Source of the DNA: CAIMZW01 sp037135095
GTDB taxonomy: Bacteria; Actinomycetota; Actinomycetes; Nanopelagicales; Nanopelagicaceae
Length of the DNA stretch: 29,051 bases
Direction: 5' to 3'
Assembly: GCA_037135095.1 (NCBI GenBank)
Contig: JBAXKZ010000017.1
Span: 1 to 29,051, forward strand
This document shows positions 16,311-24,401 of this stretch, one piece after another. The notes under the pieces are model-generated. The model was not told the DNA's origin. It ran no database searches and saw only the letters and a list, made by a program, of their open reading frames with translations. A program made the position numbers and the translations under genes. How positions within the stretch are numbered: position 1 is the stretch's first letter; every line of letters begins with the position of its first letter.

Positions 16311-17647
16311 TATCGATCAACACCACCCATCACAGGGTCAATAGAAGCGACGGCTGCAACTACGTCGGCGATGAAACTGCCTTCGCACATTGCAGATAAG
16401 GATTGAAGATTGTTGAAGGATGGTTCGCGGAAGTGAACTCGATACGGGCGGGTGCCACCGTCAGAGATCAAGTGAACACCGGTTTCACCACGAGGTGATT
16501 CAACCGCGGAGTAAACCTGGCCGACCGGGACTCGGAAACCTTCGGTAACTAGTTTGAAGTGGTGGATCAAGGACTCCATGGAACTACCCATGATTTCGCG
16601 GATGTGATCCAACGAGTTACCCATGCCGTCAGAGCCAACTGAAAGTTGCGACGGCCAAGCGATCTTCTTGTCAGCAACCATAACTGGCGCGCCCTCAAGG
16701 GCATCGAGCTTGTCGCAAGCTTGCTCGATGATTCGAAGTGATTCTTCGAGTTCCAGCATCTTGATTAAGAATCGGCCGTAAACATCGCAGGTATCAGTTG
16801 TGATGACATCAAAGTTGTAGTTCTCATAACCTGAATATGGTTGAACTTTGCGAAGGTCCCATGGCAATCCGGCGGAACGAAGAACTGGACCAGTCACGCC
16901 CAAAGTGGTGCAACCAGCTAGATCAAGGTAACCAATGCCTTGAGTTCGCTTCATCCAGATGGTGTTACCAATCAACATCTTGGCGTTATCTTTAAAACTT
17001 TCACGCAAATCTTTTACGGTTTCGCGAATTCGAGTTACGGCACCCACTGGAAGATCTTGGGCAACCCCACCTGGTCGGATGTAGGCCATGTTCATTCGCA
17101 AACCAGAGATCATTTCAAAGATATCTAAAACTTTTTCACGTTCGCGAAAGGCAAAGATCATTGGCGACAAGGCGCCGAGTTCGAGCGCGCCGGTACCTAA
17201 GGCCACCATGTGAGAGGAGATTCGGTTGAACTCCATCATCAATACGCGAATCACGCTGGCTCGCTCCGGAACATCGTTGGTAATTCCCAAGAGCTTTTCA
17301 ACACCCAAGCAATAGGCTGCTTCGTTAAATAATGGCGCTAAGTAATCCATGCGAGTTACGAAAGTGACACCTTGGGTCCAAGTTCGATACTCCGCATTCT
17401 TTTCAATTCCAGTGTGGAGATAACCAATGCCAGATCGCGCTTCGGTAACAGTTTCGCCTTCGAGTTCGAGAATCAATCGAAGCACGCCGTGAGTTGAAGG
17501 GTGCTGCGGCCCCATGTTTACGACTACGCGCTCTTCTTTGGTGGCGCCAATTTCAGTGACCAGTGAATCCCAATCGCCACCCGTAACTGAATAGACGCGA
17601 CCTTCAGTGGTTTCGCGAGAGGAGGCGTACGAATCGGTGGTGCTCAT
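16310..17647 (-). CDS. nuoD: NADH-quinone oxidoreductase subunit D (49-kDa type)
   Basis: 445 residues, not fused to NuoC. This subunit lines the quinone site. NMGPQHPSTHG (44-54) supplies H53 and MDYL supplies Y102, which match the His38/Tyr87 pair of Thermus Nqo4 with the same offset of 15 (numbering from memory). I start it at ATG 17647, which makes an ATGA overlap with nuoC. The open frame extends to 17749, but the 34 extra residues lie over the nuoC 3' end and do not resemble NuoD. Confidence 0.97.
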   Translation of the reverse strand: MSTTDSYASSRETTEGRVYSVTGGDWDSLVTEIGATKEERVVVNMGPQHPSTHGVLRLILELEGETVTEARSGIGYLHTGIEKNAEYRTWTQGVTFVTRMDYLAPLFNEAAYCLGVEKLLGITNDVPERASVIRVLMMEFNRISSHMVALGTGALELGALSPMIFAFREREKVLDIFEMISGLRMNMAYIRPGGVAQDLPVGAVTRIRETVKDLRESFKDNAKMLIGNTIWMKRTQGIGYLDLAGCTTLGVTGPVLRSAGLPWDLRKVQPYSGYENYNFDVITTDTCDVYGRFLIKMLELEESLRIIEQACDKLDALEGAPVMVADKKIAWPSQLSVGSDGMGNSLDHIREIMGSSMESLIHHFKLVTEGFRVPVGQVYSAVESPRGETGVHLISDGGTRPYRVHFREPSFNNLQSLSAMCEGSFIADVVAAVASIDPVMGGVDR

Positions 17648-18300
17648 CGATAAGTCCTTCTCTCTGATGGTGCCGGAACAGTTGCGCCCTTGTATTCGAT
17701 TGGGATTCCACCAAGTGGATAGTCCTTGCGTTGTGGATGTCCGGGCCAATCATCAGGCATCAAAATTCTGGTTAGGCCTGGATGCCCATCAAAAATAATT
17801 CCGAACATGTCATAAGTTTCGCGCTCGTGCCAATTGTTTCCGGCCCAAACTTCAACTAGTGATGGCAGATGTGGATCGGAATCGGGCAGCGCTACTTCTA
17901 GCCGCACTCGACGATTGTTGGTGATTGAAAGCAATGGATAGACCGCGTGGAGCTCGCGTCCGACCTCGTCTGGGTAGTGAACGCCATTCACACCAAGACA
18001 CATTTCGAAGCGAAGTGAAGGTGTATCGCGAAGAATTCGAGCTACTTCTTCAAGGCGAGCGCGTTTAATAAAGAGGGTAAGTTCGCCCCGATCAACAACT
18101 ACTCGCTCAATGGCATCAGCAAAATCTGGGTAGGCGCGTTCTAGATCATCGGCAAGGTCATCAAAGTAGCTGCCATATGGGCGTTCGCTAGAGCCGGCAG
18201 TGGCTTGCGCTCTAACTAAACCACCGAAGCCGGAAGTGTCGCCCGAACCGGTGGCGCCAAACATTCCTTGCTCGTTGTCAATCGAATTATCAGTGCTCAA
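17644..18300 (-). CDS. nuoC: NADH-quinone oxidoreductase subunit C (30-kDa type)
   Basis: 218 residues. The family signature is near the C-terminus: WHERETYDMFGIIFDGH (about 157-173) followed by RILMPDDW and the HPQRKDYPLGG end region. The first 40 residues are a flexible Gly/Ser-rich extension. The start is TTG 18300, whose TTGA overlaps the nuoB stop by four bases like the other junctions. Only a weak GGGC lies upstream, so the gene depends on coupling to nuoB. The next in-frame ATG (12 codons in) is possible but would break that pattern. Confidence 0.94.
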   Translation of the reverse strand: MSTDNSIDNEQGMFGATGSGDTSGFGGLVRAQATAGSSERPYGSYFDDLADDLERAYPDFADAIERVVVDRGELTLFIKRARLEEVARILRDTPSLRFEMCLGVNGVHYPDEVGRELHAVYPLLSITNNRRVRLEVALPDSDPHLPSLVEVWAGNNWHERETYDMFGIIFDGHPGLTRILMPDDWPGHPQRKDYPLGGIPIEYKGATVPAPSERRTYR

Positions 18301-18851
18301 CGTAGTAGCCCGTTCAGTTGGTGAGTTGGTTTTGCAGCGAGCGCAGCTGCTTCTACTTCTCGAATTACCTGTGCACGATTAACGCCTAATTTTTCGTGGC
18401 CAATATGGTCGTGAAGTTTCAAAATCGCATCCATCAACATTTCCGGACGTGGTGGACAGCCGGGTAGATAAATATCAACTGGAACTACGTGATCTACACC
18501 TTGAACGATGGCGTAGTTGTTGAACATTCCGCCAGATGAAGCGCAGGCGCCCATTGCAATTACCCATTTAGGGCCAGGCATTTGATCGTAAATTTGGCGA
18601 AGTACTGGAGCCATCTTGTTTGAAACTCGACCCGCAACAATCATCAAGTCAGCTTGTCGTGGCGAGGCGCGAAAGACTTCCATTCCAAATCGTGCCAAGT
18701 CGTAACGACCCGCTCCTGCTGCCATCATTTCGATAGCGCAACAAGCTAAGCCGAAGGTTGCCGGCCAAAGCGAGTTCTTACGCATGTAACCTGCAAGTTT
18801 TTCAACAGAGGTAAGCGCAAATCCGCTTGGTAATTTTTCTTCGAGACCCAT
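18297..18851 (-). CDS. nuoB: NADH-quinone oxidoreductase subunit B (cluster N2)
   Basis: 184 residues, carries the terminal 4Fe-4S cluster N2 that reduces the quinone. Ligands are C37 and C38 (GLACCAIE), C103 (MGACASSGG) and C132 (LPGCPPRP). I start it at ATG 18851 because the N-terminus MGLEEKLPSG is that of actinobacterial NuoB and the start follows the nuoA stop by four bases. The open frame runs back to 18902 inside nuoA; those 17 residues have no family support. The C-terminal 30 residues are variable. Confidence 0.97.
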   Translation of the reverse strand: MGLEEKLPSGFALTSVEKLAGYMRKNSLWPATFGLACCAIEMMAAGAGRYDLARFGMEVFRASPRQADLMIVAGRVSNKMAPVLRQIYDQMPGPKWVIAMGACASSGGMFNNYAIVQGVDHVVPVDIYLPGCPPRPEMLMDAILKLHDHIGHEKLGVNRAQVIREVEAAALAAKPTHQLNGLLR

Positions 18852-18855
18852 TTGG

Positions 18856-19215
18856 TTAATCCCATTCCAATCCGCCACGGCGCCAGACATAGGCGTAAGC
18901 AATGAAGACCGTCAGAATAAAAATCATCATCTCAACTAAGCCGAAAAGTCCAAGCTTGTCGAAGGTAACCGCCCAGGGGTACAGAAAGACAATTTCAATA
19001 TCAAAAACAATAAAAAGCATCGCAGTTAAGAAGTACTTGACTGGGAAGCGACCGCCACCGGCAGCTTGTGGTGAGGGCTCAATGCCACATTCGTAAGCGT
19101 CAGATTTAGCGCGGTTGTAGCGCTTTGGTCCAGTTATCGCGGCAGCTACAACGGAGATGGCGGCAAAGCCAAAACCTATGGCGCCAATGACCAGAATCGG
19201 TACGTATGGGTTCAC
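18856..19215 (-). CDS. nuoA: NADH-quinone oxidoreductase subunit A
   Basis: 119 residues with three transmembrane helices and the conserved loop YECGIEP (about 41-47), which contacts the quinone chamber in complex I. FLTAMLFIVFDIEIVFLYPW is the typical second helix with its acidic residues. It is the first gene of the nuo block. The start is GTG 19215, 25 bases after the menG stop. A TAGACT box lies eight bases upstream, so nuo may have its own promoter in addition to read-through from menG. Confidence 0.96.
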   Translation of the reverse strand: MNPYVPILVIGAIGFGFAAISVVAAAITGPKRYNRAKSDAYECGIEPSPQAAGGGRFPVKYFLTAMLFIVFDIEIVFLYPWAVTFDKLGLFGLVEMMIFILTVFIAYAYVWRRGGLEWD

Positions 19216-19223
19216 GGTTCTGA

Positions 19224-19229
19224 AGTCTA
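19224..19229 (-). promoter_or_regulatory. Possible -10 box of the nuo operon
   Basis: TAGACT on the minus strand, eight bases before the GTG of nuoA, in the 25-base gap after menG. It fits the TAnnnT pattern and would give a transcript with almost no leader. No convincing -35 element is found 16-18 bases further up, so this is a weak call. Confidence 0.22.
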
Positions 19230-19240
19230 GGGGCTAGTCG

Positions 19241-19951
19241 CTATGTGGTTGGTGCGGTCTTAGGCTTATAACCAGTGTGAACTGCGACAATCCCAAATGT
19301 GAGGTTTTGCCAGCCAACGCGTTCATATCCAGCACTCGTCATGATCTCGGCTAGCCCTTTTTGATTTGGCCAGGCCCGAATGGATTCGGCGAGATAAATA
19401 TAGGCAGCCGGATTCGAGGCGAGCTTCTCGGCGATTGCCGGCAGGGCGCGCATCAAATATTTCAAGTAGATCGTTCGAAAAATCAGATTCGTTGGCTGGG
19501 AGAACTCAGCAATCACAATTCGTCCGCCCGGTTTTGTCACTCGGAGGGCATCTTTGAGCGCCGCGGCGGTATCGGAGGTGTTTCGCAGGCCAAAAGAGAT
19601 GGTTGTAAGGTCAAAATGGTCGGCCTCAAAGGGCAAGTGGAGGGCATCGCCATGGGTGAAAGGCAGATCTGGATGGCGTTTGCGCCCAGCCGCCAGCATT
19701 CCTTCAGAAAAGTCCAATGGGATTACCTCGGCGCCAGCGTCAGCCAATGGTCGGCTGGAGGAGCCAGTTCCCGCAGCAATATCCAGAATCTTCATCCCGG
19801 CAGCCGGGGCGATTGTGGCAGTGACGATCTTGCGCCAAGCCTTGGTTCGACCCAGGCTCAATAAATCATTCAATAAGTCGTAGCGTTTTGCCACGCCATC
19901 GAACATTGCTGAGACATCGTCCGGGTCCTTATTTAATCCAGCTCTACTCAC
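19241..19951 (-). CDS. menG: Demethylmenaquinone methyltransferase (UbiE/MenG)
   Basis: 236 residues, class I SAM-dependent methyltransferase that adds the ring methyl in the last step of menaquinone synthesis. MFDGVAKRYDLLN (16-28) and SFGLRN are UbiE/MenG signatures, and LDIAAGTG (56-63) binds SAM. NPAAYIYLAESIRAWPNQ near the C-terminus is the second family block. I start it at GTG 19951, giving VSRAGLNKDPDDV, the usual actinobacterial N-terminus. The frame also has a GTG at 19984 that would add 11 residues without family support. It is upstream of nuoA by 25 bases in the same direction, so the enzyme that finishes the quinone is placed in front of the complex that reduces it. Confidence 0.94.
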   Translation of the reverse strand: MSRAGLNKDPDDVSAMFDGVAKRYDLLNDLLSLGRTKAWRKIVTATIAPAAGMKILDIAAGTGSSSRPLADAGAEVIPLDFSEGMLAAGRKRHPDLPFTHGDALHLPFEADHFDLTTISFGLRNTSDTAAALKDALRVTKPGGRIVIAEFSQPTNLIFRTIYLKYLMRALPAIAEKLASNPAAYIYLAESIRAWPNQKGLAEIMTSAGYERVGWQNLTFGIVAVHTGYKPKTAPTT

Positions 19952-19987
19952 CCGTATATTCTCGCTGGAGTAGGCTCTAGCCACAAC

Positions 19988-20016
19988 TTCAGCACCGGCG
20001 ATTGCCGAACTAGAGT
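19988..20016 (+). promoter_or_regulatory. Possible bioY promoter
   Basis: TTCAGC (19988-19993) and TAGAGT (20011-20016) are 17 bases apart, upstream of bioY in the divergent region with menG. Matches to the sigma-70-type consensus are 3/6 and 4/6. The start site would be near 20023, with a leader of about nine bases, too short for a riboswitch or for a normal ribosome binding site. Confidence 0.3.
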
Positions 20017-20031
20017 AAGGATTCGCCCACG

Positions 20032-20607
20032 ATGTCTCAGATTGCCACTTTGCGTTCAGCTCTTGTCCCCCGAACCTCCGTGGTTACGCAGGTTGGTTTG
20101 ATTTTAGGTGGCACCTTCTTTTTGGCGGCAATGGCTCAGATTGCGATCCCAGTCCCTGGCTCGCCAGTTCCGGTCACCGGTCAAACCCTCGCAGTTCTTC
20201 TTTTGGGGAGCGCTTATGGGGCTAATCTCGGTTTTGCCACTTTCTCCTTTTATATCTTGATGGGCGTAGTGGGTGCACCAATTTTTGCTGGCGGTAGTCA
20301 CGGCCTCACGCGCTTTGTTGGACCAACTGGCGGATATTTAGCCGGAATGCTCCTTGCAACTGCGCTAACCGGTGCGCTTGCTGGTCGCAAATGGGATCAG
20401 AAAATTTTCACCGTAATTCCAACCATGATTTTGGGTGACTTAGTCATTTTTGCCTTGGGACTTACCTGGTTGCACCATGCGACCGCGCAGAGTTGGAGCT
20501 GGACCTTCAAAAACGGCCTCTCACCATTCATCATCGGTGAAGTACTTAAAATTGCAATTGCAAGCACGGCGCTTCCCACCGTGTGGCGATTTGTTCCCAA
20601 GAATTAA
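20032..20607 (+). CDS. bioY: Biotin transporter BioY (ECF S component)
   Basis: 191 residues with about six hydrophobic helices. The IPVPGSPVPVTGQTLAVLL block (38-56) and GPTGGYLAGM (96-105) are BioY signatures; they form the biotin-binding pocket and the contact with the transporter. BioY acts as the substrate-binding membrane subunit of an energy-coupling-factor transporter, whose ATPase (EcfA/BioM) and T (EcfT/BioN) parts are not in the window. It could share those parts with other S components. The gene is co-directional with menF, 18 bases upstream of it. No function in menaquinone synthesis is known. Confidence 0.94.
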   Translation: MSQIATLRSALVPRTSVVTQVGLILGGTFFLAAMAQIAIPVPGSPVPVTGQTLAVLLLGSAYGANLGFATFSFYILMGVVGAPIFAGGSHGLTRFVGPTGGYLAGMLLATALTGALAGRKWDQKIFTVIPTMILGDLVIFALGLTWLHHATAQSWSWTFKNGLSPFIIGEVLKIAIASTALPTVWRFVPKN

Positions 20608-20625
20608 TTCTTCCCTCCCAATCTA

Positions 20626-21855
20626 ATGTCGACCCCGATAACCACTGAAATACTTGGCGAGCCGCCAAAGCTCTCTCAAATAGTCAGCGCCGCTGAACTT
20701 TCAACTTCTTGGATTCGTGGCGGTGATGGGTTGGTTGGTTTTGGGAATTACGCCAGCACCACAGTTTCTGGAAAGAATAGATTCATTGACGCCCGCAAAT
20801 GGTGGCGTGAAGAGTTAGCAAAATTTTCAATCAAGAACAATGTTCACGGCAGCGGCACCGGACCAATTCTCTTCGGCTCCTTTTCTTTCTTAGAAGATGG
20901 GAAGTCGGAATTAATAATTCCAGAAATGATAGTTGGACAAAAGAATGGCAAGTCTTGGATCACTTGGATAGGGGAGCAACCTCAACCCAGCATCAATCAG
21001 CTAATCGCTGAAAAATCCACTGGAACTATTTCATGGAGCGATGGTTCAATTTCAAATGATGATTGGCAACATCGAGTGGCAGATGCTGTAGCCAGAATCA
21101 AGAATGGCGAGCTAGACAAAGTTGTTTTAGCGCGAGATATAAATGCTTCCAGCACGACCGATCTTTCACGCCGGGCCCTAATTCAACGACTAGAAGCGGA
21201 ATATCCATCTACTTGGATCTTCTTGGTTGCCAACCTGTTAGGTGCGACGCCGGAGCTCCTGGTACGCCTCAGCAAATCACTGGTAACTTCGAGGGTTTTA
21301 GCTGGCACGATTCGCAAAACCCATGACGAGCAAAAGGATTTCGCATTAGCCGCCTCGCTGGCGAAATCGTCTAAGGACCTTGAAGAACACGAGTATGCCG
21401 TCCGCTCGGTTGCCGATGTTCTCTCGCCTTTTTGCTCTTCAATTAACGTGCCAGATTCACCTTTTGTACTTCATCTATCTAATGTCATGCACCTTGCAAC
21501 TGACGTGACGGGCGTTGTAAATGAATCGGCAGTTCCAGTAGATATTTTCACGATCATGGCTAACTTGCATCCGTCTGCCGCTGTATGTGGCACACCAACT
21601 AAAACTGCAGAGGCCCTGATCATTGAAATTGAAGGGATGGATCGTTCTCGCTACGCCGGCCCAGTTGGCTGGATCGATGCGCGCGGGGATGGCGAGATGG
21701 GAATCGCACTCCGCTGCGGCGAGATTTCGGCGAATAAAAGAGAGATTAGATTATTTGCTGGGTGCGGAATAGTTGCTGGTTCTGATCCAATTCAAGAATT
21801 GGCCGAAAGCCAATCTAAATTATTACCGATGCGCAATGCGCTAGAGACCATCTGA
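20626..21855 (+). CDS. menF: Isochorismate synthase (menaquinone type)
   Basis: 409 residues, chorismate-utilising enzyme. K165 in GELDKVVLAR is the base that activates water in isochorismate synthases, and E210 in GATPELL is the acid. LHPSAAVCGTP and the C-terminal RYAGPVGW and AGCGIVAGSDP blocks complete the family set. The MenF/EntC/DhbC split cannot be made from motifs alone; position with menD, C, B, E and A makes the menaquinone branch the clear choice, and no siderophore gene is nearby. The start ATG 20626 has no visible ribosome binding site. Its last 64 bases overlap the convergent menD gene. Confidence 0.92.
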   Translation: MSTPITTEILGEPPKLSQIVSAAELSTSWIRGGDGLVGFGNYASTTVSGKNRFIDARKWWREELAKFSIKNNVHGSGTGPILFGSFSFLEDGKSELIIPEMIVGQKNGKSWITWIGEQPQPSINQLIAEKSTGTISWSDGSISNDDWQHRVADAVARIKNGELDKVVLARDINASSTTDLSRRALIQRLEAEYPSTWIFLVANLLGATPELLVRLSKSLVTSRVLAGTIRKTHDEQKDFALAASLAKSSKDLEEHEYAVRSVADVLSPFCSSINVPDSPFVLHLSNVMHLATDVTGVVNESAVPVDIFTIMANLHPSAAVCGTPTKTAEALIIEIEGMDRSRYAGPVGWIDARGDGEMGIALRCGEISANKREIRLFAGCGIVAGSDPIQELAESQSKLLPMRNALETI

Positions 21856-23387
21856 CTTATTTCCTTTAATCTTGCCGCGTTGCTTTCGCGATCAGGAACT
21901 TCAACAACTACAACTTCAATTCCATGACTCTGGTGAGCGATGATCGCCTTCAGGTCGCTCGCCGTTTTAACACACTCCGCCGGTAATCCGAAACCTCGAG
22001 CGATGCGCGCTATATCGTTGTTGTGTGGCGTTCCAAATATCCGCTCGAAGCCAGCGGCCCCATGCTGAGGCAGGGTAGAGAAAATTCCGCCGCCATTATT
22101 ATCGATAACAAAGATCGTGAGATTAATATGTGGCAGATTTACCAGAGCCGATACATCATGAAGGAAAGTTAAATCTCCCATAACTGCGAAAGTATTTTGA
22201 TATCGAGTAGCAACTCCCATAGCCGTTGAAATGTTGCCATCTATGCCGGCCAGCCCGCGGTTGGCATAAACAGCAATCCCGCTTCGAGGAGCGGCGAAGC
22301 CTTCGATATCTCGAATCGGACGCGAGGAGCCGACAAATAGTGCACATTCATCTGGCAGCTCACTGACGATCGCTCTGATCGCACTCTGCTCCGACCATTC
22401 CAAGTTTGAGGTGATTTCATGAGAACAACGCTTTGCAATATCTTGCCAAAGTGCCAGCCACTGAGTTGGCTCGGGAGCGTGCTTTGAAAGTGCTGGTAGC
22501 GAATAAAGGGTTCGATCAGCCTGTCTGGAAGTATCGAGATCGGCCATTCGAGGATCGATGGCAATAATCTCCGTGGCACTTTGAACATAGGTATTAATGC
22601 TTCGAGACAGTGTCGTTCGGCCTATTACAACTACCGTAGTAGGAGTCAGGAGCGCCCTGGTGTTTTCATCGGCGAGAAATATTGCAGCATGGGCGATTGC
22701 CGCAGGAAATGAGATTGGATCTTCTGCAATCAGCGGCCAGCCAAGTTGATCGGCGAATTGTGAGATTTCAGCGACGCTATAACCAGCACGATCATGCCCA
22801 ACAATTAAAACGCCAGCTTCGGGAAGTTTGATGGTCGGCTGATTAGGCTGCGTGGCAGCAACCGCCCGCATCGAAAAACCGGCGAGCCAATCTAGTTGAT
22901 CAACTGGGAGCAATGGTTCTTCAAATTGAATGTTTAAGTGAATTGGCCCGGCGCCCAACAGTGGCGCCAAATCTATAGCGGTTGCAATGTCATGCGATTC
23001 AATATTGGGAAAGAGACCAAACTGTTCGGTAGTTTGATTGGCACCACTCTTGCGTAATGAAGCTGGGCGATCGGCCGTAATTAACAGAAGTTTATTTCGG
23101 TTGTGTAAGGCTTCGAGCGCCGCTGGATGAAAATTGGCAGCGGCAGTACCGCTCGTGCAAATCACTGCAACATAGTTATTACTAGCCTTTGATATACCCA
23201 ACGCAAAAAAGGCAGCGCCACGTTCATCGATTCGAACGTGCAGTTCAATTAACCCGGCTTCGGCCGCTTGATTTAGGGCGATAGAAAGCGGAGCGTTACG
23301 AGAACCTGGTGAGAGAACGAAATTGGTTACACCAAGTTCCATCAACTGTCGTACGAACGCCCGAGCTAAATGGGTTGCTGAGGTCAT
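21792..23387 (-). CDS. menD: SEPHCHC synthase (MenD), thiamine-diphosphate dependent
   Basis: 531 residues. It joins 2-oxoglutarate (decarboxylated) to isochorismate, giving SEPHCHC. SPGSRNAPL (26-34) and the catalytic E55 (in RIDERGAA) mark the pyrimidine-binding domain. The C-terminal ThDP motif starts at GDLTFLHD and ends at the DNNGGG segment. I start it at ATG 23387, which makes an ATGA overlap with menC and gives the expected N-terminus. The open frame to 23435 adds 16 residues over menC. The gene is the last of menB-menC-menD and runs 64 bases into the convergent menF 3' end. Confidence 0.95.
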   Translation of the reverse strand: MTSATHLARAFVRQLMELGVTNFVLSPGSRNAPLSIALNQAAEAGLIELHVRIDERGAAFFALGISKASNNYVAVICTSGTAAANFHPAALEALHNRNKLLLITADRPASLRKSGANQTTEQFGLFPNIESHDIATAIDLAPLLGAGPIHLNIQFEEPLLPVDQLDWLAGFSMRAVAATQPNQPTIKLPEAGVLIVGHDRAGYSVAEISQFADQLGWPLIAEDPISFPAAIAHAAIFLADENTRALLTPTTVVVIGRTTLSRSINTYVQSATEIIAIDPRMADLDTSRQADRTLYSLPALSKHAPEPTQWLALWQDIAKRCSHEITSNLEWSEQSAIRAIVSELPDECALFVGSSRPIRDIEGFAAPRSGIAVYANRGLAGIDGNISTAMGVATRYQNTFAVMGDLTFLHDVSALVNLPHINLTIFVIDNNGGGIFSTLPQHGAAGFERIFGTPHNNDIARIARGFGLPAECVKTASDLKAIIAHQSHGIEVVVVEVPDRESNAARLKEISQMVSSALRIGNNLDWLSANS

Positions 23388-24385
23388 TGGATCCACCCCA
23401 TCTCTGCAACTTCGTCGGAAAGTCCGCCATTCCAAATCTCTAAGGTTCTATCTTGCCACCAGAGTTGGCGATCCTGGGATGCTCGATACTTATGAAGTAG
23501 CACACCATCGGGCACCACCCGCTCACGTTTTAATTTTCCTTCGTGCGGAATTAGAGCTGGCAAAACGATGTCATCCAGTAACAACGCAACCGTGCCTAAG
23601 CCACACGCAAATGGAAGTTCAGCCAACGAGCTAGCCAAGGCAACGTTATGCGAGATTCCAATACCGGTATCCAGCGCGCTCGAGACGACAGTGGGAAGTC
23701 CAATTTGCGATATTAACTCCTGGGCAGCGGCTATCCCGCCAGAAGGTGCCCATTTGATAATTGCAATGTCGGCACACTCTCGTAGTTCGCGCATATCGGA
23801 ATCCAAATATTTGCGAATCGACTCATCAACCGCAATATTAATTGGGATCTCGGCTTTAAGTTTCTTTAAGTCAGATAAATCTAAACAAGGCTGCTCTACA
23901 TATTCGAATACTTTACCGAAGCGCAAGTGATAATCGTGGAGGTTTAGCAAGGCCTCTTTTAACGTCCAGCCGCCATTTACATCAAGTCGAATCTTGGCAT
24001 CCGGAATGTGATCCAATGTCGCTTCAACTAAGTCAGCATCGGTGACAAAGTCATTAACTTTTATCTTTACCGTTTTACATCCCGGAAAGCGATCCAAGAT
24101 TTGCGCCACTTGATCTACGGCGACTCTTGGCAGAGTTGCATTCACTTGAACTTCATTCCGAAGCGCTGTTGGCCAAGGTTGGTATGCACCTTCAATCGCC
24201 GCCATTAACCAACTCTTCGCTTCCTTCGCACCGTATTCTAAAAATGGCGAGAATTCGCTCCAACCTTCTGGACCTTGAAAAAGTGCCGCTTCCCGGAAAT
24301 TAATCCCACGAAAATTTGTGCGCGTAGGAATTGAGACCACCGTGAAATCAGAAAAGATTTTCGACAGTTCAAATTGAGAAGACAT
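23384..24385 (-). CDS. menC: o-Succinylbenzoate synthase (MenC)
   Basis: 333 residues, enolase superfamily, dehydrates SHCHC to o-succinylbenzoate. The catalytic set is complete: K107 and K109 (KIK), metal ligands D135 (RLDVNGGW), E164 (EYVEQPC) and D187 (AVDES), and the second lysine K211 (IIKWAPSGG). I start it at ATG 24385, 16 bases after the menB stop; the open frame back to 24541 lies within menB and has no enolase features. The ribosome binding site is weak. Some enolase-superfamily members with these motifs also racemise N-acyl amino acids; here the locus fixes the role. Confidence 0.94.
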   Translation of the reverse strand: MSSQFELSKIFSDFTVVSIPTRTNFRGINFREAALFQGPEGWSEFSPFLEYGAKEAKSWLMAAIEGAYQPWPTALRNEVQVNATLPRVAVDQVAQILDRFPGCKTVKIKVNDFVTDADLVEATLDHIPDAKIRLDVNGGWTLKEALLNLHDYHLRFGKVFEYVEQPCLDLSDLKKLKAEIPINIAVDESIRKYLDSDMRELRECADIAIIKWAPSGGIAAAQELISQIGLPTVVSSALDTGIGISHNVALASSLAELPFACGLGTVALLLDDIVLPALIPHEGKLKRERVVPDGVLLHKYRASQDRQLWWQDRTLEIWNGGLSDEVAEMGWIQ

Positions 24386-24401
24386 CAGCAAAGTTTTTTG
24401 A

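Noticed and set aside
19361..19864. Plus-strand frame of 167 codons over menG
   Set aside because: Overlaps the SAM-binding and C-terminal blocks of menG on the other strand; the translation has no known motif.
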